From: Actinomycetes bacterium
GTDB taxonomy: Bacteria > Actinomycetota > Thermoleophilia > Gaiellales > Gaiellaceae
Direction: 5' to 3'
DNA: 42,478 nucleotides
Assembly: GCA_026708005.1 (NCBI GenBank)
Contig: JAPOVR010000085.1
Location: 1 to 42,478, forward strand
Numbering within the stretch: position 1 is the first letter of the stretch; each line of letters starts with the position of its first letter. The notes below the pieces were generated by a model. That model did no database searches, was not told where the DNA came from, and saw only the letters and a program-made list of their open reading frames with translations. The position numbers and the translations under genes are program-made. Below are positions 8,778 through 17,872 of the stretch, piece by piece.

Positions 8778-9651
8778 GCCTGATCAGGGAGGAGTGTTCG
8801 CTCGAGCCACTCACGAGACCGGGCAGGATCGTCGGGCTCACCCACGGCTCCATGTGCGAGCGGTATGAAGGCGCCGACAGGCACGGGGATGACCGTGTCG
8901 GCGGGCACCTCACCGAGCTCGCGAACGAAGCGTTGCGGCGTCGTTACCAGGATCAGCTCGCGAACTGCCTCCTCGGGGAGGGCTGTCGCCGCTCGGCGCA
9001 GCTCGCCGGCCGCGACGAGCGAGACGATGTCCTCGTAGACGCTCGCGGGCGCCACCTCGCGCAGGCGCGACCCAAGCTACGACAGGGTCAGGGCGGCCGT
9101 GAACTCTGCGCGTGCCCGCTCAAGTGGGGCGGCCTCGTCATCGTCAATCGAGACGAGCAGTCCGGCGGACGTGATCAGCTCTCTGCCGCCACGTCCACGG
9201 CCGCAGCGATGCGGTCACCGATCTGGCTCAGCGGCGTCAATAGGTGCACCATGAGACCATCGGCGAGCTTTCCGGCAAGGGCCACCGTGGCAGGGTTCGT
9301 GGCTTGAAGGAGTAGCGGAACCGTCGAAGCATCGAGGCCATGTCCGTGCCCCCGCGCGTGATGGTGCGGCGTCTCGATCTCGATCCACGCCTCACGCTCT
9401 CCTCGCAGGAGCGCCTCGACGCACCGGTAGAAGCCGTGCATGCGATTGACCGGCGGTCTGTACGGCCGCCCGTGCATGGAGTCCGTCGTCGCGGGGTTGC
9501 CGGCTGCGAGCACGATCGGCACGATGCGTGCAGCGCCTGCGAGCTCGAGACGCTCCGCGCGGCGGCAGTGATCGAGCCACGGCTGGGTGGACATGACGAA
9601 GCGGGCGAGGGCAGGTCGCGCCATGAGAGGTTCTCTAGCGCATCGTTGCAC
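8774..9651 (-). pseudogene. Decayed luciferase-like (LLM) flavin oxidoreductase
   Basis: Minus-strand remnants resemble the LLM family. A middle part has HGFYRCVEALLRGE, then VPLLLQATNPATVALAGKLADGLMV (the typical 'xxAGxxADG' strand), and a C-terminal part (residues VAPASVYEDIVSLV to LLPDQA) has VGAFIPLAHG. The two parts are joined only after a frameshift near 9178 and across an in-frame TAG near 9075. The N-terminal flavin-binding third is missing or unreadable: the divergent LLM gene begins 72 bases beyond. The last codons overlap the start of the VOC pseudogene (ATGA). It is a probable older paralogue of the intact gene at 9723-10760. Confidence 0.65.
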
Positions 9652-9722
9652 CGGGCCGGGGCCGTCTCAAGTTCGGGGTTGTCGGCTACGATCGGCGGCC
9701 TGCCCTGCACGGGAGCCACAGC

Positions 9723-10760
9723 GTGAGCAAGCTGCCGTTTCGCGCAATTGGGATGTACCTCGAGCATCCCGGCGTCAACCTGCGCGAGGCGCTTTCGTTC
9801 GCGGCGCTCGCCGAGCAGCGCGGCTTTGGCATCTCGGCCGTCGGCGAGGGGTGGGAGGACAACTACGCGCTTGTCGGCGCGCTCTGCGCTCGCACGACGC
9901 AGGTCGAGGTCGTCTCGGCAATCGCGACGTGGACCCGAACGCCGGTCGCGGCGGCGCTCGCGGCCACGACGAGCGCCGAGCTCTCGGGCGGTCGGTACCG
10001 GCTCGGGCTTGGCGCCATTCCGCGGAGCTGGAGCGAAGCCTGGCATGACATCGAGTACGGCGATCCCGTCGCGCGCATGCGCGACTACGTCGCTGCCATT
10101 CGGGCTGCGTGGCGCTCCCGTCCTGGAACTCCGGTCGACCACGAGGGGCCGTATTACCGGTTCCGGGGCTATGAGCGTCCCTCACCGCCACCGGAGGCAG
10201 CCATCCCGCTGTACCTGGGAGCGTGCCGGCAGCGCATGACCGAGCTCGCCGGTGAGATCGCCGACGGGATCGTGCTCTCCTCGACCCTGCCCCTCGGGTG
10301 GCTCAGGGACGTCTCGTGGCCTGCGCTCGAGCGTGGGCTCGAGATCGCTGGGAGGGCCCGCTCAGGCTTCGACGTTGGCTCGGTCGTCTTCTGCGCGATC
10401 GGCGAGAGCACGCCGGAGGCGCGCGACCGTATGCGCCTCTGTGTTGCCCACCATGCGGTGCGGTTTCCCGATATCACCCGCGGTGGTGGGTTCGAGACCG
10501 AGCTTGGGGCGATGCAGCGGGGGCTCGCGGCCGGTGATCCGGCCATGCTGGCAGCGGGGGCATCCGACGCCATGGTCGAGGCGATGGCGGTGGTCGGGAC
10601 ACGCGAGGAGGCGCGCGAGAAGCTTCTACGCTACCGGGGTCTCATCGACTGGCCTGTGCTCATGCCGCCACTCGGGCTCTCTCCGACAGAGTCCAGGGAG
10701 CAGATCGAGCGCATCATCGAGACGTTTGGCTTAAGCTCAGAGCGTGAGGAGGGGACATGA
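9723..10760 (+). CDS. LLM-class (luciferase-like) flavin-dependent oxidoreductase
   Basis: A 345-aa protein matching the full length of the bacterial luciferase-like monooxygenase / F420-dependent reductase superfamily. Typical blocks are EALSFAALAEQRGFGISAVGEG near the N-terminus, SGGRYRLGLGAIPRSW around residue 90, HEGPYYRFRGYE and IPLYLGACRQRMTELAGEIADG. The start GTG follows a clear gap from the divergent pseudogene. The stop overlaps the ATG of the hydrolase-fold gene by four bases, so the two form an operon. FMN or F420 cannot be distinguished from sequence alone. A role in oxidation or reduction of the pathway substrate is inferred. Confidence 0.88.
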   Translation: MSKLPFRAIGMYLEHPGVNLREALSFAALAEQRGFGISAVGEGWEDNYALVGALCARTTQVEVVSAIATWTRTPVAAALAATTSAELSGGRYRLGLGAIPRSWSEAWHDIEYGDPVARMRDYVAAIRAAWRSRPGTPVDHEGPYYRFRGYERPSPPPEAAIPLYLGACRQRMTELAGEIADGIVLSSTLPLGWLRDVSWPALERGLEIAGRARSGFDVGSVVFCAIGESTPEARDRMRLCVAHHAVRFPDITRGGGFETELGAMQRGLAAGDPAMLAAGASDAMVEAMAVVGTREEAREKLLRYRGLIDWPVLMPPLGLSPTESREQIERIIETFGLSSEREEGT

Positions 10761-11575
10761 AGCGGGGCTATGCGGATACCGAGGTAGGGCAGGTTCACTA
10801 CCGGGAGCAGGGCGCGGGCGACCCGGTTGTGCTGCTCCACCACACGGCCAGCAGCTCGATCACGTTTCACCGGGTGATGCCGATCCTGGCCGAGCGGTTT
10901 CGCGCCATCGCCGTCGATACGCCTGGGTTCGGCGCGTCCGACGGCCCTCCTGAGATCCCGGGCGACATGCGCTACTACGCCCGGGCGATCCTCGGCCTGC
11001 TCGACAGTCTCGGTCTCGATCGCGCGAGCGTCGTCGGCGTACGCACAGGTGCGAGCATCGGGCTCGAGCTGGCCGCGAGCCACCCCGAGCGCATCGAGAA
11101 GCTCGCGCTCTGTTCCACCCTGTTTCTCCAGACCGACGAGGACCGGCGCTACTGGGGCGAGGAGTTCGCCGTCCCCAAGGTCTGGGAGCCGGATGGGAAG
11201 GGCCAGTTCCTCCAAGACCACGTGCTCGACTGGGTCAGCTACTTCGCGCGACAGGACGACCCCGAGCAGTACCTGCTCGAGCTGATCGCTGCGCTCCAGG
11301 CGGGGCCAAACTATTGGTGGGCCTACCGCTCGGTCGTCGCCCACGACGCCTATGCGCTGCTGCCGAAGGTTCAGGCCCCGCTGCTGTTCGTGGCTCCCTT
11401 GAACGACAACCAGTACGAGCTCACGAGGCGCGCGCACGAGGCAACTCCGGGGAGCCAGTACGTCGAGATCCCGGGACCCACCGAGGATGAGCCGGGCTGG
11501 GTGGGTTTCCCGACGCAGTACCCGGGGGAGTTCGCGACCGTGCTCCTCGAGTTCCTCGACGACGGGGGACCGTAG
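10757..11575 (+). CDS. Alpha/beta-hydrolase-fold protein lacking the Ser nucleophile
   Basis: A 272-aa single-domain protein. VVLLHHTASSS (oxyanion strand region), VDTPGFGASDGPP and the nucleophile-elbow strand VVGVRTGASIGLELAASHPERI are all well conserved. However, the elbow reads G-V-R-T-G, with Arg where the catalytic Ser (GxSxG) belongs. The region where the catalytic His normally sits near the C-terminus (GPTEDEPGWVGFPTQYP) has no His. The fold looks complete and the frame is clean, so this is a real gene that is probably not a classical hydrolase. GHHTG-type relatives exist in actinobacteria, and lyase, cofactor-free dioxygenase or binding roles are possible. It is coupled by overlap to the LLM oxidoreductase. 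A gene-poor, decayed region follows. Confidence 0.85.
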   Translation: MKRGYADTEVGQVHYREQGAGDPVVLLHHTASSSITFHRVMPILAERFRAIAVDTPGFGASDGPPEIPGDMRYYARAILGLLDSLGLDRASVVGVRTGASIGLELAASHPERIEKLALCSTLFLQTDEDRRYWGEEFAVPKVWEPDGKGQFLQDHVLDWVSYFARQDDPEQYLLELIAALQAGPNYWWAYRSVVAHDAYALLPKVQAPLLFVAPLNDNQYELTRRAHEATPGSQYVEIPGPTEDEPGWVGFPTQYPGEFATVLLEFLDDGGP

Positions 11576-11824
11576 CTCGAAGCTCCACGAGCGGCTTGCG
11601 TGCCCTGCGGTTCGCGAAGTCGTCTCGCCAACGCCATGTTGCGCTCCGGGCAGGTGGGGCACGCCACAGGGCCGTCTCTCGCCCGTTGCGTCGGCGCGTA
11701 CACCCGGTGTGGCCGCGCCGGCTGGCTGTTGGGACCAATCGCCGCTCCCGGATAGCGGTGGGCCCCGGCGTGATCGCCCGCAGCCTCTCGGGCTGAAACA
11801 GCCAGGCGTAGGAGGAGCGCCATC
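11576..11824. other. Non-coding gap after the LLM operon
   Basis: No gene is recognisable between the hydrolase-fold gene and the Fic remnant. The stretch contains the left arm of the inverted repeat at 11802-11850 and a small GCCCG/CGGGC hairpin near 11776. It marks the start of the decayed region. Confidence 0.4.
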
Positions 11825-11850
11825 TCATACGGCAGGTTGCCTACGCCTGG
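11802..11850. repeat. Perfect 11-bp inverted repeat with 27-nt loop
   Basis: The arms are CCAGGCGTAGG (11802-11812) and CCTACGCCTGG (11840-11850). They lie at the 3' border of the Fic remnant, where intact and decayed DNA meet. This could be a terminator stem without a T-run, an RNA hairpin, or the scar of a mobile element. No target-site duplication was identified. Confidence 0.6.
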
Positions 11851-12364
11851 ACCGAGAGCGGACGGCTCCTTCAGGCAGTGAGCGGATTGTTGTCCTCCAA
11901 GGGCGGACGGTTTGTCCTGATCGCTTCTGTATCGCCTTGACGAGCTCAGCGGCGAGGTAGTAGCGGCCCTTCCTGGCGCCGTGCGGCACGAGCAGACCAG
12001 CATCGGCAAGGACCTTCAGGTCTCAGCCCGCGGTAACCGAGGAGATCTCCTCGCCTTCCGCTATACCTACGAGTCTCCGGTAGGTCTGGTTGCGTATCCG
12101 CAATCCGAGCGCGGCGTGCGAGAGGGCCGCGACTGTGCGCCCGGGCAGCCGGTGCTGCGCCGCCAGCTCGCTGCATTCGAGGCAGCGTTGGGTGGTTTCG
12201 TTGATCCGGAGTAGATAGGTGGCCGCCTGCCGGTAGTGGACGGTGAGGCAAAACCGAATCCATGGGCGGGCGCTTCTGTGCGGGCTCCACGAGCTGCGGC
12301 CGACCTTCCGGAGGACGGCATAGTAGTCCTGCGTGTTGCGCCCGAGATACTCCTCAGGTGGCAC
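11825..12364 (-). pseudogene. C-terminal remnant of a Fic-family protein
   Basis: The minus-strand frame reads PPEEYLGRNTQDYYAVL, then ARPWIRFCLTVHYRQAAT, then an in-frame TGA (at about 12027) inside a winged-helix segment continuing as DLKVLADAGLLVPHGARKG. This matches the C-terminal half of Fic/DOC proteins, which carry a small DNA-binding-like tail (typical ...TASRDLxxLxxxGLL). The TGA is probably a CGA (Arg) codon with a C-to-T change. The Fic core with HPFxDGNGR is missing: the upstream side is replaced by plus-strand polymerase-associated DNA. The protein is therefore inactive. Confidence 0.62.
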
Positions 12365-12519
12365 CGGGTGGCCCGCATCGACGAGCGGTGGAGCTTCGAC
12401 CTGTGGTGGATGCCGGGCCTCTGACCCGCGTCTACTACCGCGTCGGCCGCGAAAACGGACGTCAGCTAACCCTGTTCCGGGACCAGAGGGGGGCCTGCTG
12501 GTACCGGCAGGGCGCCTAG
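12330..12519 (+). pseudogene. Remnant of a protein encoded ahead of the DnaE-type gene
   Basis: Two plus-strand fragments, RWHRVARIDERWSFDLWWMPG and, after a frameshift near 12418, LTRVYYRVGRENGRQ...LFRDQRGACWYRQGA with a stop at 12519, look like the C-terminus of a small, Trp/Tyr-rich protein. The position 15 bases before a DnaE/ImuC-like start recalls the ImuA/ImuB mutasome genes, but the family is recalled, not proven. It overlaps the edge of the Fic remnant on the other strand, so it was cut off at its 5' side. Confidence 0.45.
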
Positions 12520-12534
12520 GGCCGGTGCCCTCCT

Positions 12535-15375
12535 GTGGCTGCTGGCTACGCCGAGCTGCATGCCAAGAGCTTCTACTCCTTCGGGTCGGGGGCGTCCCAC
12601 TGCCATGAGCTGCTGGCCCAGGCCGCGGAGTACGGCTACCCCGCCCTGGCCCTGACCGACACCAACCTGTGTGTTGCCCTGGAGTTCGCGCGGCTCGCGA
12701 ACAGCCTGGGGGGGCCAGCCGATCACCGGCGGGGAGTTGACGCTCAAGGACGGCTCTCGGCTGGTTCTGTTGGCAAAAACGCGGCGGGGTTACGCCAACA
12801 TCTGCCGGCTGTTCACGCTAGCCAACGCCGTCGACCGCAGGCAGCCGCGGCGGGCGCCTCTCGAAGCTGGTGCTGGACGGTCGGCTGCACAGAAGCCCGC
12901 GGGCTTCTCAAGGGGCACATGGAGTGGTTCGGGCCCGGCTCCGTGTACCTGAGGCTTCAGTACAGCCTCCTCCTCGGCGACACCGCACGCAACCGGGGCT
13001 GGCACGGCTGGCCCGGGACACAGGAGCACCGCTTGCCGCCACCAACAACGTCCACTACCATATCTATGAGCGCTACCGGCTCCAGCACGCGCTGGTCGCC
13101 GCCAGGCGCAACACCACCGTCGACCAAGCGCTCCTCTTCATCAGGCCCAACCACCACCTCCACCTGAAGTCCTCGGCCGAGCTGAGGCACCTGTTCCGGG
13201 AGTGCCCTGAGGCGGTCGCGAACACGCTGTGCATCGCGGAGCAGTGCGCCTTCGACCTCAGCACCGACCTGGGCTACACCCTGCCCGAGCCTGCGGTGCC
13301 GGCGGATCACGCCCCCGAGAGCTACCTGCGGCAGCTGTGAACCGAAGCAGCGCTGCGCCGTTACGGCCCGGTGCCGGGGCGGGTGCAAAGCGTCTGCGAG
13401 AGGAGTTTCGACGCATCCGCAAGCGCTGCCTCGCCGGCTTCCTGCTCCTCTACCGGGAGATCGTTCTCATCGCCCAACAGATCATGGAGGAGAACGGCAT
13501 GGCACACCCCGGGACCCCCTGGAGCAGCGGCCGCCGGACCGGGGCCGGGGCTCGTCGGTGGCCCTGCTGGTTGGCTACCTAATCGGGATCAGCCACGTCG
13601 ACCCGCTCAGGTGGAACCTGACCCTGGAGCGGTTCATCCCCGAGGACGTATCGACGCTTCCCGACATCGACCTGGACTGCCCCCGGATCCTCAGGGACGA
13701 GCTGATCCGGCGGGTACACCAGTATTTCGGGCCCGACTACGCCGTCCTTGCCGGGGCGATCAGCACCTACTCGACCAAAGGGATCATCCAGGATCTGGGC
13801 AAAGGCCTGGGGCTGTCCAAGCAGGACCTGAAGCTCCTCTCCCGTCAGCTCCACTCCCACAACACCGCCAGCCTCTGGAAAGAGATGGCGGAGCTCCCTG
13901 CCTCCCGGGACAAGGTAGAAGCCCCAGGCTGGCGGGACATGATCCAGCTCCCCCCAGCTGATTGACGCGCCCAAGGGCCTGGGCCAGCACGTCGGCGGCA
14001 TGGGGTTCAGCAGCACTCCTATCCCGGAGATGGTCCCTACTCGGGCTGGGGCCACCGAGGGCTGCCAGATCATGGACTGGGACAAGGACTCGGTCGCCGA
14101 CACCGCTTTCGCCAAGATCGATCTGCTCTCCCTGCCAGTGCTCGACCAGAGCGAGGAGGCGCTGGACCTCATCGAAGAGCGCGAGGGGAAACGGCCCGAC
14201 CTGAGCAGGATCGATCCTGAGGACCCCAACGTGTGCGACCTGATCAACGCGGGCAGATCCAAGGGGTCTTTCCGCTCCAGTCGCCTGCCCAGCTCAAGAT
14301 GGGGCAGCGCTTCAAATCCCGAAGCGTGCTGGATTTCGCCCATCAGGTCGCTCTGATCCGCTCCGGCGTCGGTGTCCAAGGAAGCGCCGTCTCCCGGTCG
14401 TCGAGCGCTACCGCCACGGGGGGGGCCCCTGGGACTACGACCACCCCCTCGAGCAACAGGCCCTCGAGCGAGGCTACGGCATCATCATCTGGCAGGAGTA
14501 GGTCATCCAGCTGATCATGGACGTGGCGGGCATGACCGCCGCCCAGGCCGACGAGCTACGACGGGCCTTCGCCAGACCCCACAGAGAGCATCTCATCGCC
14601 ACCCACCGGCAACGGTTCCTGGAAGGCGCCCGCAGGAACGGCGTTCCCGAACAAGCCGCCGGGGGGGGATCTTCGCCAAGATCAACGGCCACTACATGTT
14701 CCCTGAATCTCACTCCCACGCCTTCGCGGTCACCGCCTACCAGGCCGCCTGGCTGAAGCGCTACCACCCCCTCGAGTTCTTCGTCACCCTCCTCAACAAC
14801 CAGCCGATGGGCTTCTACCCCCTGGAGACACTCAAGCAGGACGCCCGGCGCTTCGGCGTTCCCTTTCTCAACCTATGCATCAACCACAGCCAGACACCGT
14901 GCACCCCCCACAACGGTTCCGTCCTGCTCGGTCTCGACCGCATCAAAGACGTTGGCGCGGAGGCGTCCAGGCTGATCGTGGAAGAACGCTGGAAAAACGG
15001 CCCCTACACCAGCCCGGGAGACCTGGCAGGGCGAGCAGCCTCAAACCCTAGGCCGTGCTGTCCCTGACCAAGGCCGGCGCCTTCGACGGCATCACGCCCA
15101 ACCGCAGGGAGGCGCTGTGGGATGACGGTCTCCCCACCCTGCCCACCACCAACAGCCAACAACTCCTCCCCATATCAGAAGCAACCAGCACGCCTCAGCT
15201 CGCCGACCTCACCGACTACGAAAAGATGGCCGGCGAGTACCAGACCATGGGTCTCTATCCCAAAGGGCACCTCATGGAGTTCGTACGGCCCATACTCGAC
15301 TCCCACGTGCTGCCCACAGCCGCCGTCGAAACCGCCAACCACGGGGAAACCGCCAACCACGGGGAAACAGCATAG
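12535..15375 (+). pseudogene. dnaE: Broken DnaE/ImuC-type DNA polymerase III alpha
   Basis: Fragments in changing frames follow the order of a DnaE polymerase. The PHP domain comes first (AELHAKSFYSFGSGASH, then LALTDTN), followed by GGELTLKDGSRLVLLAKT. A middle part contains IYERYRLQHALVAARRNT and AFDLSTDLGYTLPEP. The palm has FLLLYREIVLIAQQIMEE and the catalytic PDIDLD (about 13662-13679). Next come KIDLLSLPVLDQSEEALDLI, then GIIIWQE, a stop and VIQLIMDVAGM, then the ENGHYMFPESHSHAFAVTAYQ-like helix (INGHYMFPESHSHAFA) and GHLMEFVRPIL. At least seven frameshifts plus an in-frame TAG (about 14501, where the family has Gln, so probably CAG to TAG) make it non-functional. The OB-fold C-terminal part is missing: the last codons are a short tandem repeat. 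Error-prone DnaE2/ImuC is likelier than the replicative enzyme. Confidence 0.75.
15328..15363. repeat. 18-bp tandem repeat at the end of the polymerase remnant
   Basis: Two perfect copies of GAAACCGCCAACCACGGG (15328-15345 and 15346-15363) are followed by a partial third. They encode ETANHG repeats just before a TAG. The next codon already belongs to the methyltransferase remnant in the same frame. The repeat probably marks the deletion joint between the two genes. Confidence 0.85.
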
Positions 15376-16738
15376 GTAGCCTACCTCTCCTACATGGTCG
15401 AGCGGCTACTGCAAATGCAGGTGATCCTCAAGCCGACGGGCAGCCTGTACCTGCACTGCGACCCGACCGCCAGCCACTACATCAAGGCGATGCTAGATGC
15501 GATCTTCGGGCACCAGAACTTCCGCAACGAGATCATCTGAAGCGCATCATTGCCCACAGCTCCGCCAAGCGCTTCGGGCCAGTCCACGACACCATCTTCC
15601 TCTACACGAAGACGGACAACTACACCTGGAACCCAGTTCGCCAGCCCTACGACCAGAAATACATCGACTCGAACTACCGGAGCAAAGACGAGGACGGCCG
15701 ACGTTACACGGTCGGTGACCTCGCCGGGGCGGGCGTGAGGCATGGCGAGAGCGGCATACCGTGGCGCGGCCATGACTCCGCTGCTAAGGGAAGGCACTGG
15801 GCGGTACCTAGAAGCTTCCCCGGCGGGGACGCCGTCCCCGAAGGGGTCATTGTCGCCCTGGACTACCTTGACTCGATCGGCCGGGTCTACTGGCCGACAC
15901 GGCGCGGGGGCGCGTCCCTCGCTTCAAGCGCTACCTCGAAGACATGGAAGGCGTCTATGCCCAGGAACGTGATCGCCGACATAGCGCCGGTGACCCCGCA
16001 GAGCAAGGAACGAATGGGCTACGCAACACAGAAGCCACTCGGGCTTCTAGAGCGGCTCATCGAAGCCAGCTCCAATCCAGGCGATGTCGTGTTCGATCCG
16101 TTCTGGGGGTGCGAGACTACGCTGGAGGCCGCCCACAGGCTAGGAAGGCGCTGGATAGGGATAGACGTCGCCATTCACGCGATCAAGCGCGTGGTGAGCG
16201 TCAGACTGCACGACAGATGCGGCTTAGAGGAGAACACCGACTTCGCGATCGCCGGGGTACCCGAGACCCTTTAAGGCGCAAAAGACCTGTGGGAGTCCGA
16301 CAAGCACCAGTTTCAGCGGTGGGCGGTCGAGCAGGTTGAAGGATTCGTGACCACCAGGAAGACGGCCGACGGAGGCGTGGACGGGCGGATCTGCTTCTAC
16401 CTTCTCGGCAGCCAAGATCACGCGAGCATGGTTATCGAGGTTAAGGGCGGTAAGCACGTCACCATCCAGGCCCTGCGAGCGCTACGAGGCGTTCTCGAAC
16501 GCGACGAAGCCGTGCTGGCTGGACTCATCATCATGTAGCCGCTCGGCCCCACCCAAGGCCGTAACTTCCGCCGCTTTATGGCCGAAGCGGGAACCTCGAA
16601 GTCGAAGAGAGACCCTACCCCCGTATGCAGATGTTCACGGCCGCCGACATCCTTGACGGTAAGCGATTCGATACACCAAGCGTCGTCGGTCGAGGACTAG
16701 CCGAAGCCACCCTGCCGTCCAAGTACCAGCGCCGCTGA
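15376..16738 (+). pseudogene. Broken site-specific DNA methyltransferase with nuclease-like C-terminus
   Basis: The remnant begins inside the protein: YLSYMVERLLQMQVILKPTGSLYLHCDPTASHYIKAMLD is a hallmark of N4/N6 amino-methyltransferases of the Mod/beta type, but the DPPY motif normally before it is gone. A frameshift at the TGA at 15538 (II, then KRIIAHSSAKRFGP), a long readable stretch, and VVFDPFWGCETTLEAAHRLGRRWIGID (SAM-binding motif) follow. In-frame stops at 16272 (TAA, probably GAA) and 16536 (TAG, probably GAG) interrupt a C-terminal part with DGGVDGRI...VIEVKGG, which resembles a PD-(D/E)xK nuclease. A last shift leads to PSVVGRGLAEATLPSKYQRR. An active restriction or modification role is excluded by the stops. 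Confidence 0.72.
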
Positions 16739-17117
16739 GACTTCTGTCAAGTCCCTATCTACTCGTTCCCCTGATTCGTACGTGAGCCCAGAGCTAGCTG
16801 TCCCCCGGACAGCAACCGGCCGTCTAGTCCCCCCAGACGGCCGATCGCCCACATACGAACCCCAGAGAGAGAGGGGATGGTCACTGCGACGACTCGCAGC
16901 GTAGCCGCCAAGCCGGACACCCCCAACCTGTCCCAACCACTGATCCGGGCGAAGGGCTAACCCTTCGCGGCGGTCCCGCGGGCACTTAGACGCGATCCTT
17001 CGATCCCAGAATCCGGAGGCTCCGGCTATCCCAGCCTGACCTTGCTCCTCAGAGGTCTGACCGCCGCCACTCGCCGCCGCCGCTTCTATAAGGCGCCACC
17101 TTCGCCATCCGTGTTGT
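16739..17117. other. Non-coding stretch with one strong hairpin
   Basis: No gene is seen. The stretch holds the hairpin at 16817-16843 and is otherwise featureless high-GC sequence between two converging remnants. Confidence 0.4.
16817..16843. terminator. Perfect 9-bp hairpin, possible terminator between converging remnants
   Basis: The arms are CGGCCGTCT (16817-16825) and AGACGGCCG (16835-16843), around a nine-base C-rich loop. It lies about 80 bases past the methyltransferase stop and before the convergent metalloprotease end. There is no T-run, so factor-independent termination is only possible, not shown. Confidence 0.45.
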
Positions 17118-17809
17118 CTAGTATTTGTGGTTGTTGCCTTCCGCGTCGCCCTTGCCGAGCTTCCGCCACTCTTTATGCAGCACCGGGTTGCCGTCGCCAT
17201 CGAGAGGGCCCGGTGTTGAGTCATCGTTCATGACTTGGTTGATGTCGTCGACGTGCTCGAAGCCGGCGCGGTGACCGACCTCGTGGACAACAATGCTGAG
17301 GATGTCGTAGCGGCCCTCCACCCCGATACCCCAGCAGGTATCATCGGCGTAGGCGGGCCTACACGATCCCCGGAGGTAGTGGAGAAGATGCCCGTTGAGG
17401 CGGATATCGCTGTCGACGATCTCTGGCGTGCCGCTCGGCGCGGGAGCGGTCCACTCGATGTTCTGGCTCGCGCACGCGATAGAGCGCGCACGCGATAGAG
17501 CGGTTATCGCAGCCGATCGACGACAGCAACCCGTAGTCGAGCGTGAAGACCTCGTCGTAGTCCTCGTCGCCGGCGGTGTCTTCGAACCGGGCGGTCGTCG
17601 TGCCGCCATAGGTGAAGTTGAGGCTGCTCCCGTCGGAGACGCCGCAACCACTTGGTGCTGTACTCCCAGCGGTTGTGGGCGAGAACCGGCTGGTTTTTCA
17701 CCTGGATCGTCCGGAGGCTGGAATGGAACGACCCCTCTTTCCATCGCCACGGCGTCGTCCCAAAGAAGAAGGTGGGCATCGTTGCTGTGACCGCTGGTGG
17801 AGCAGCCAA
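17118..17809 (-). pseudogene. Metzincin-like zinc metalloprotease broken by a 16-bp duplication
   Basis: On the minus strand the protein reads FFFGTTPWRWKEGSF...NQPVLAHNRWEYSTKW, shifts by one base, and continues SDGSSLNFTYGGTTTARFED...LDYGLLSSIGCDNRSIACA. It then meets a duplicated 16-mer that throws it out of frame, and resumes as SQNIEWTAPAPSGTPEIVD. The catalytic block HEVGHRAGFEH fits the HExxHxxGxxH zinc site of matrixin-type metzincins, with a Met-turn-like VMNDD after it. Removing one copy of the 16-mer restores the second half perfectly. The N-terminus looks like a mature secreted protein whose signal peptide is lost or unclear. It lies in the decayed block. Confidence 0.72.
17469..17500. 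repeat. Perfect 16-bp tandem duplication
   Basis: Two adjacent exact copies of CGCGCACGCGATAGAG (17469-17484 and 17485-17500) lie inside the metalloprotease remnant. Because 16 is not a multiple of three, the duplication shifts the reading frame. Collapsing it restores a continuous protein. Confidence 0.92.
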
Positions 17810-17872
17810 GCGACGCCGCCAGCTGACGCCGCGCCGCCAGCTGCCCGCTACCTGCGTCGCTGGCTCTGCTGT

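Noticed and set aside
12020..12035. In-frame TGA of the Fic remnant as a Sec codon
   Set aside because: The family has Arg here (CGA would give TGA by one change) and the Fic core is missing, so it is a nonsense mutation.
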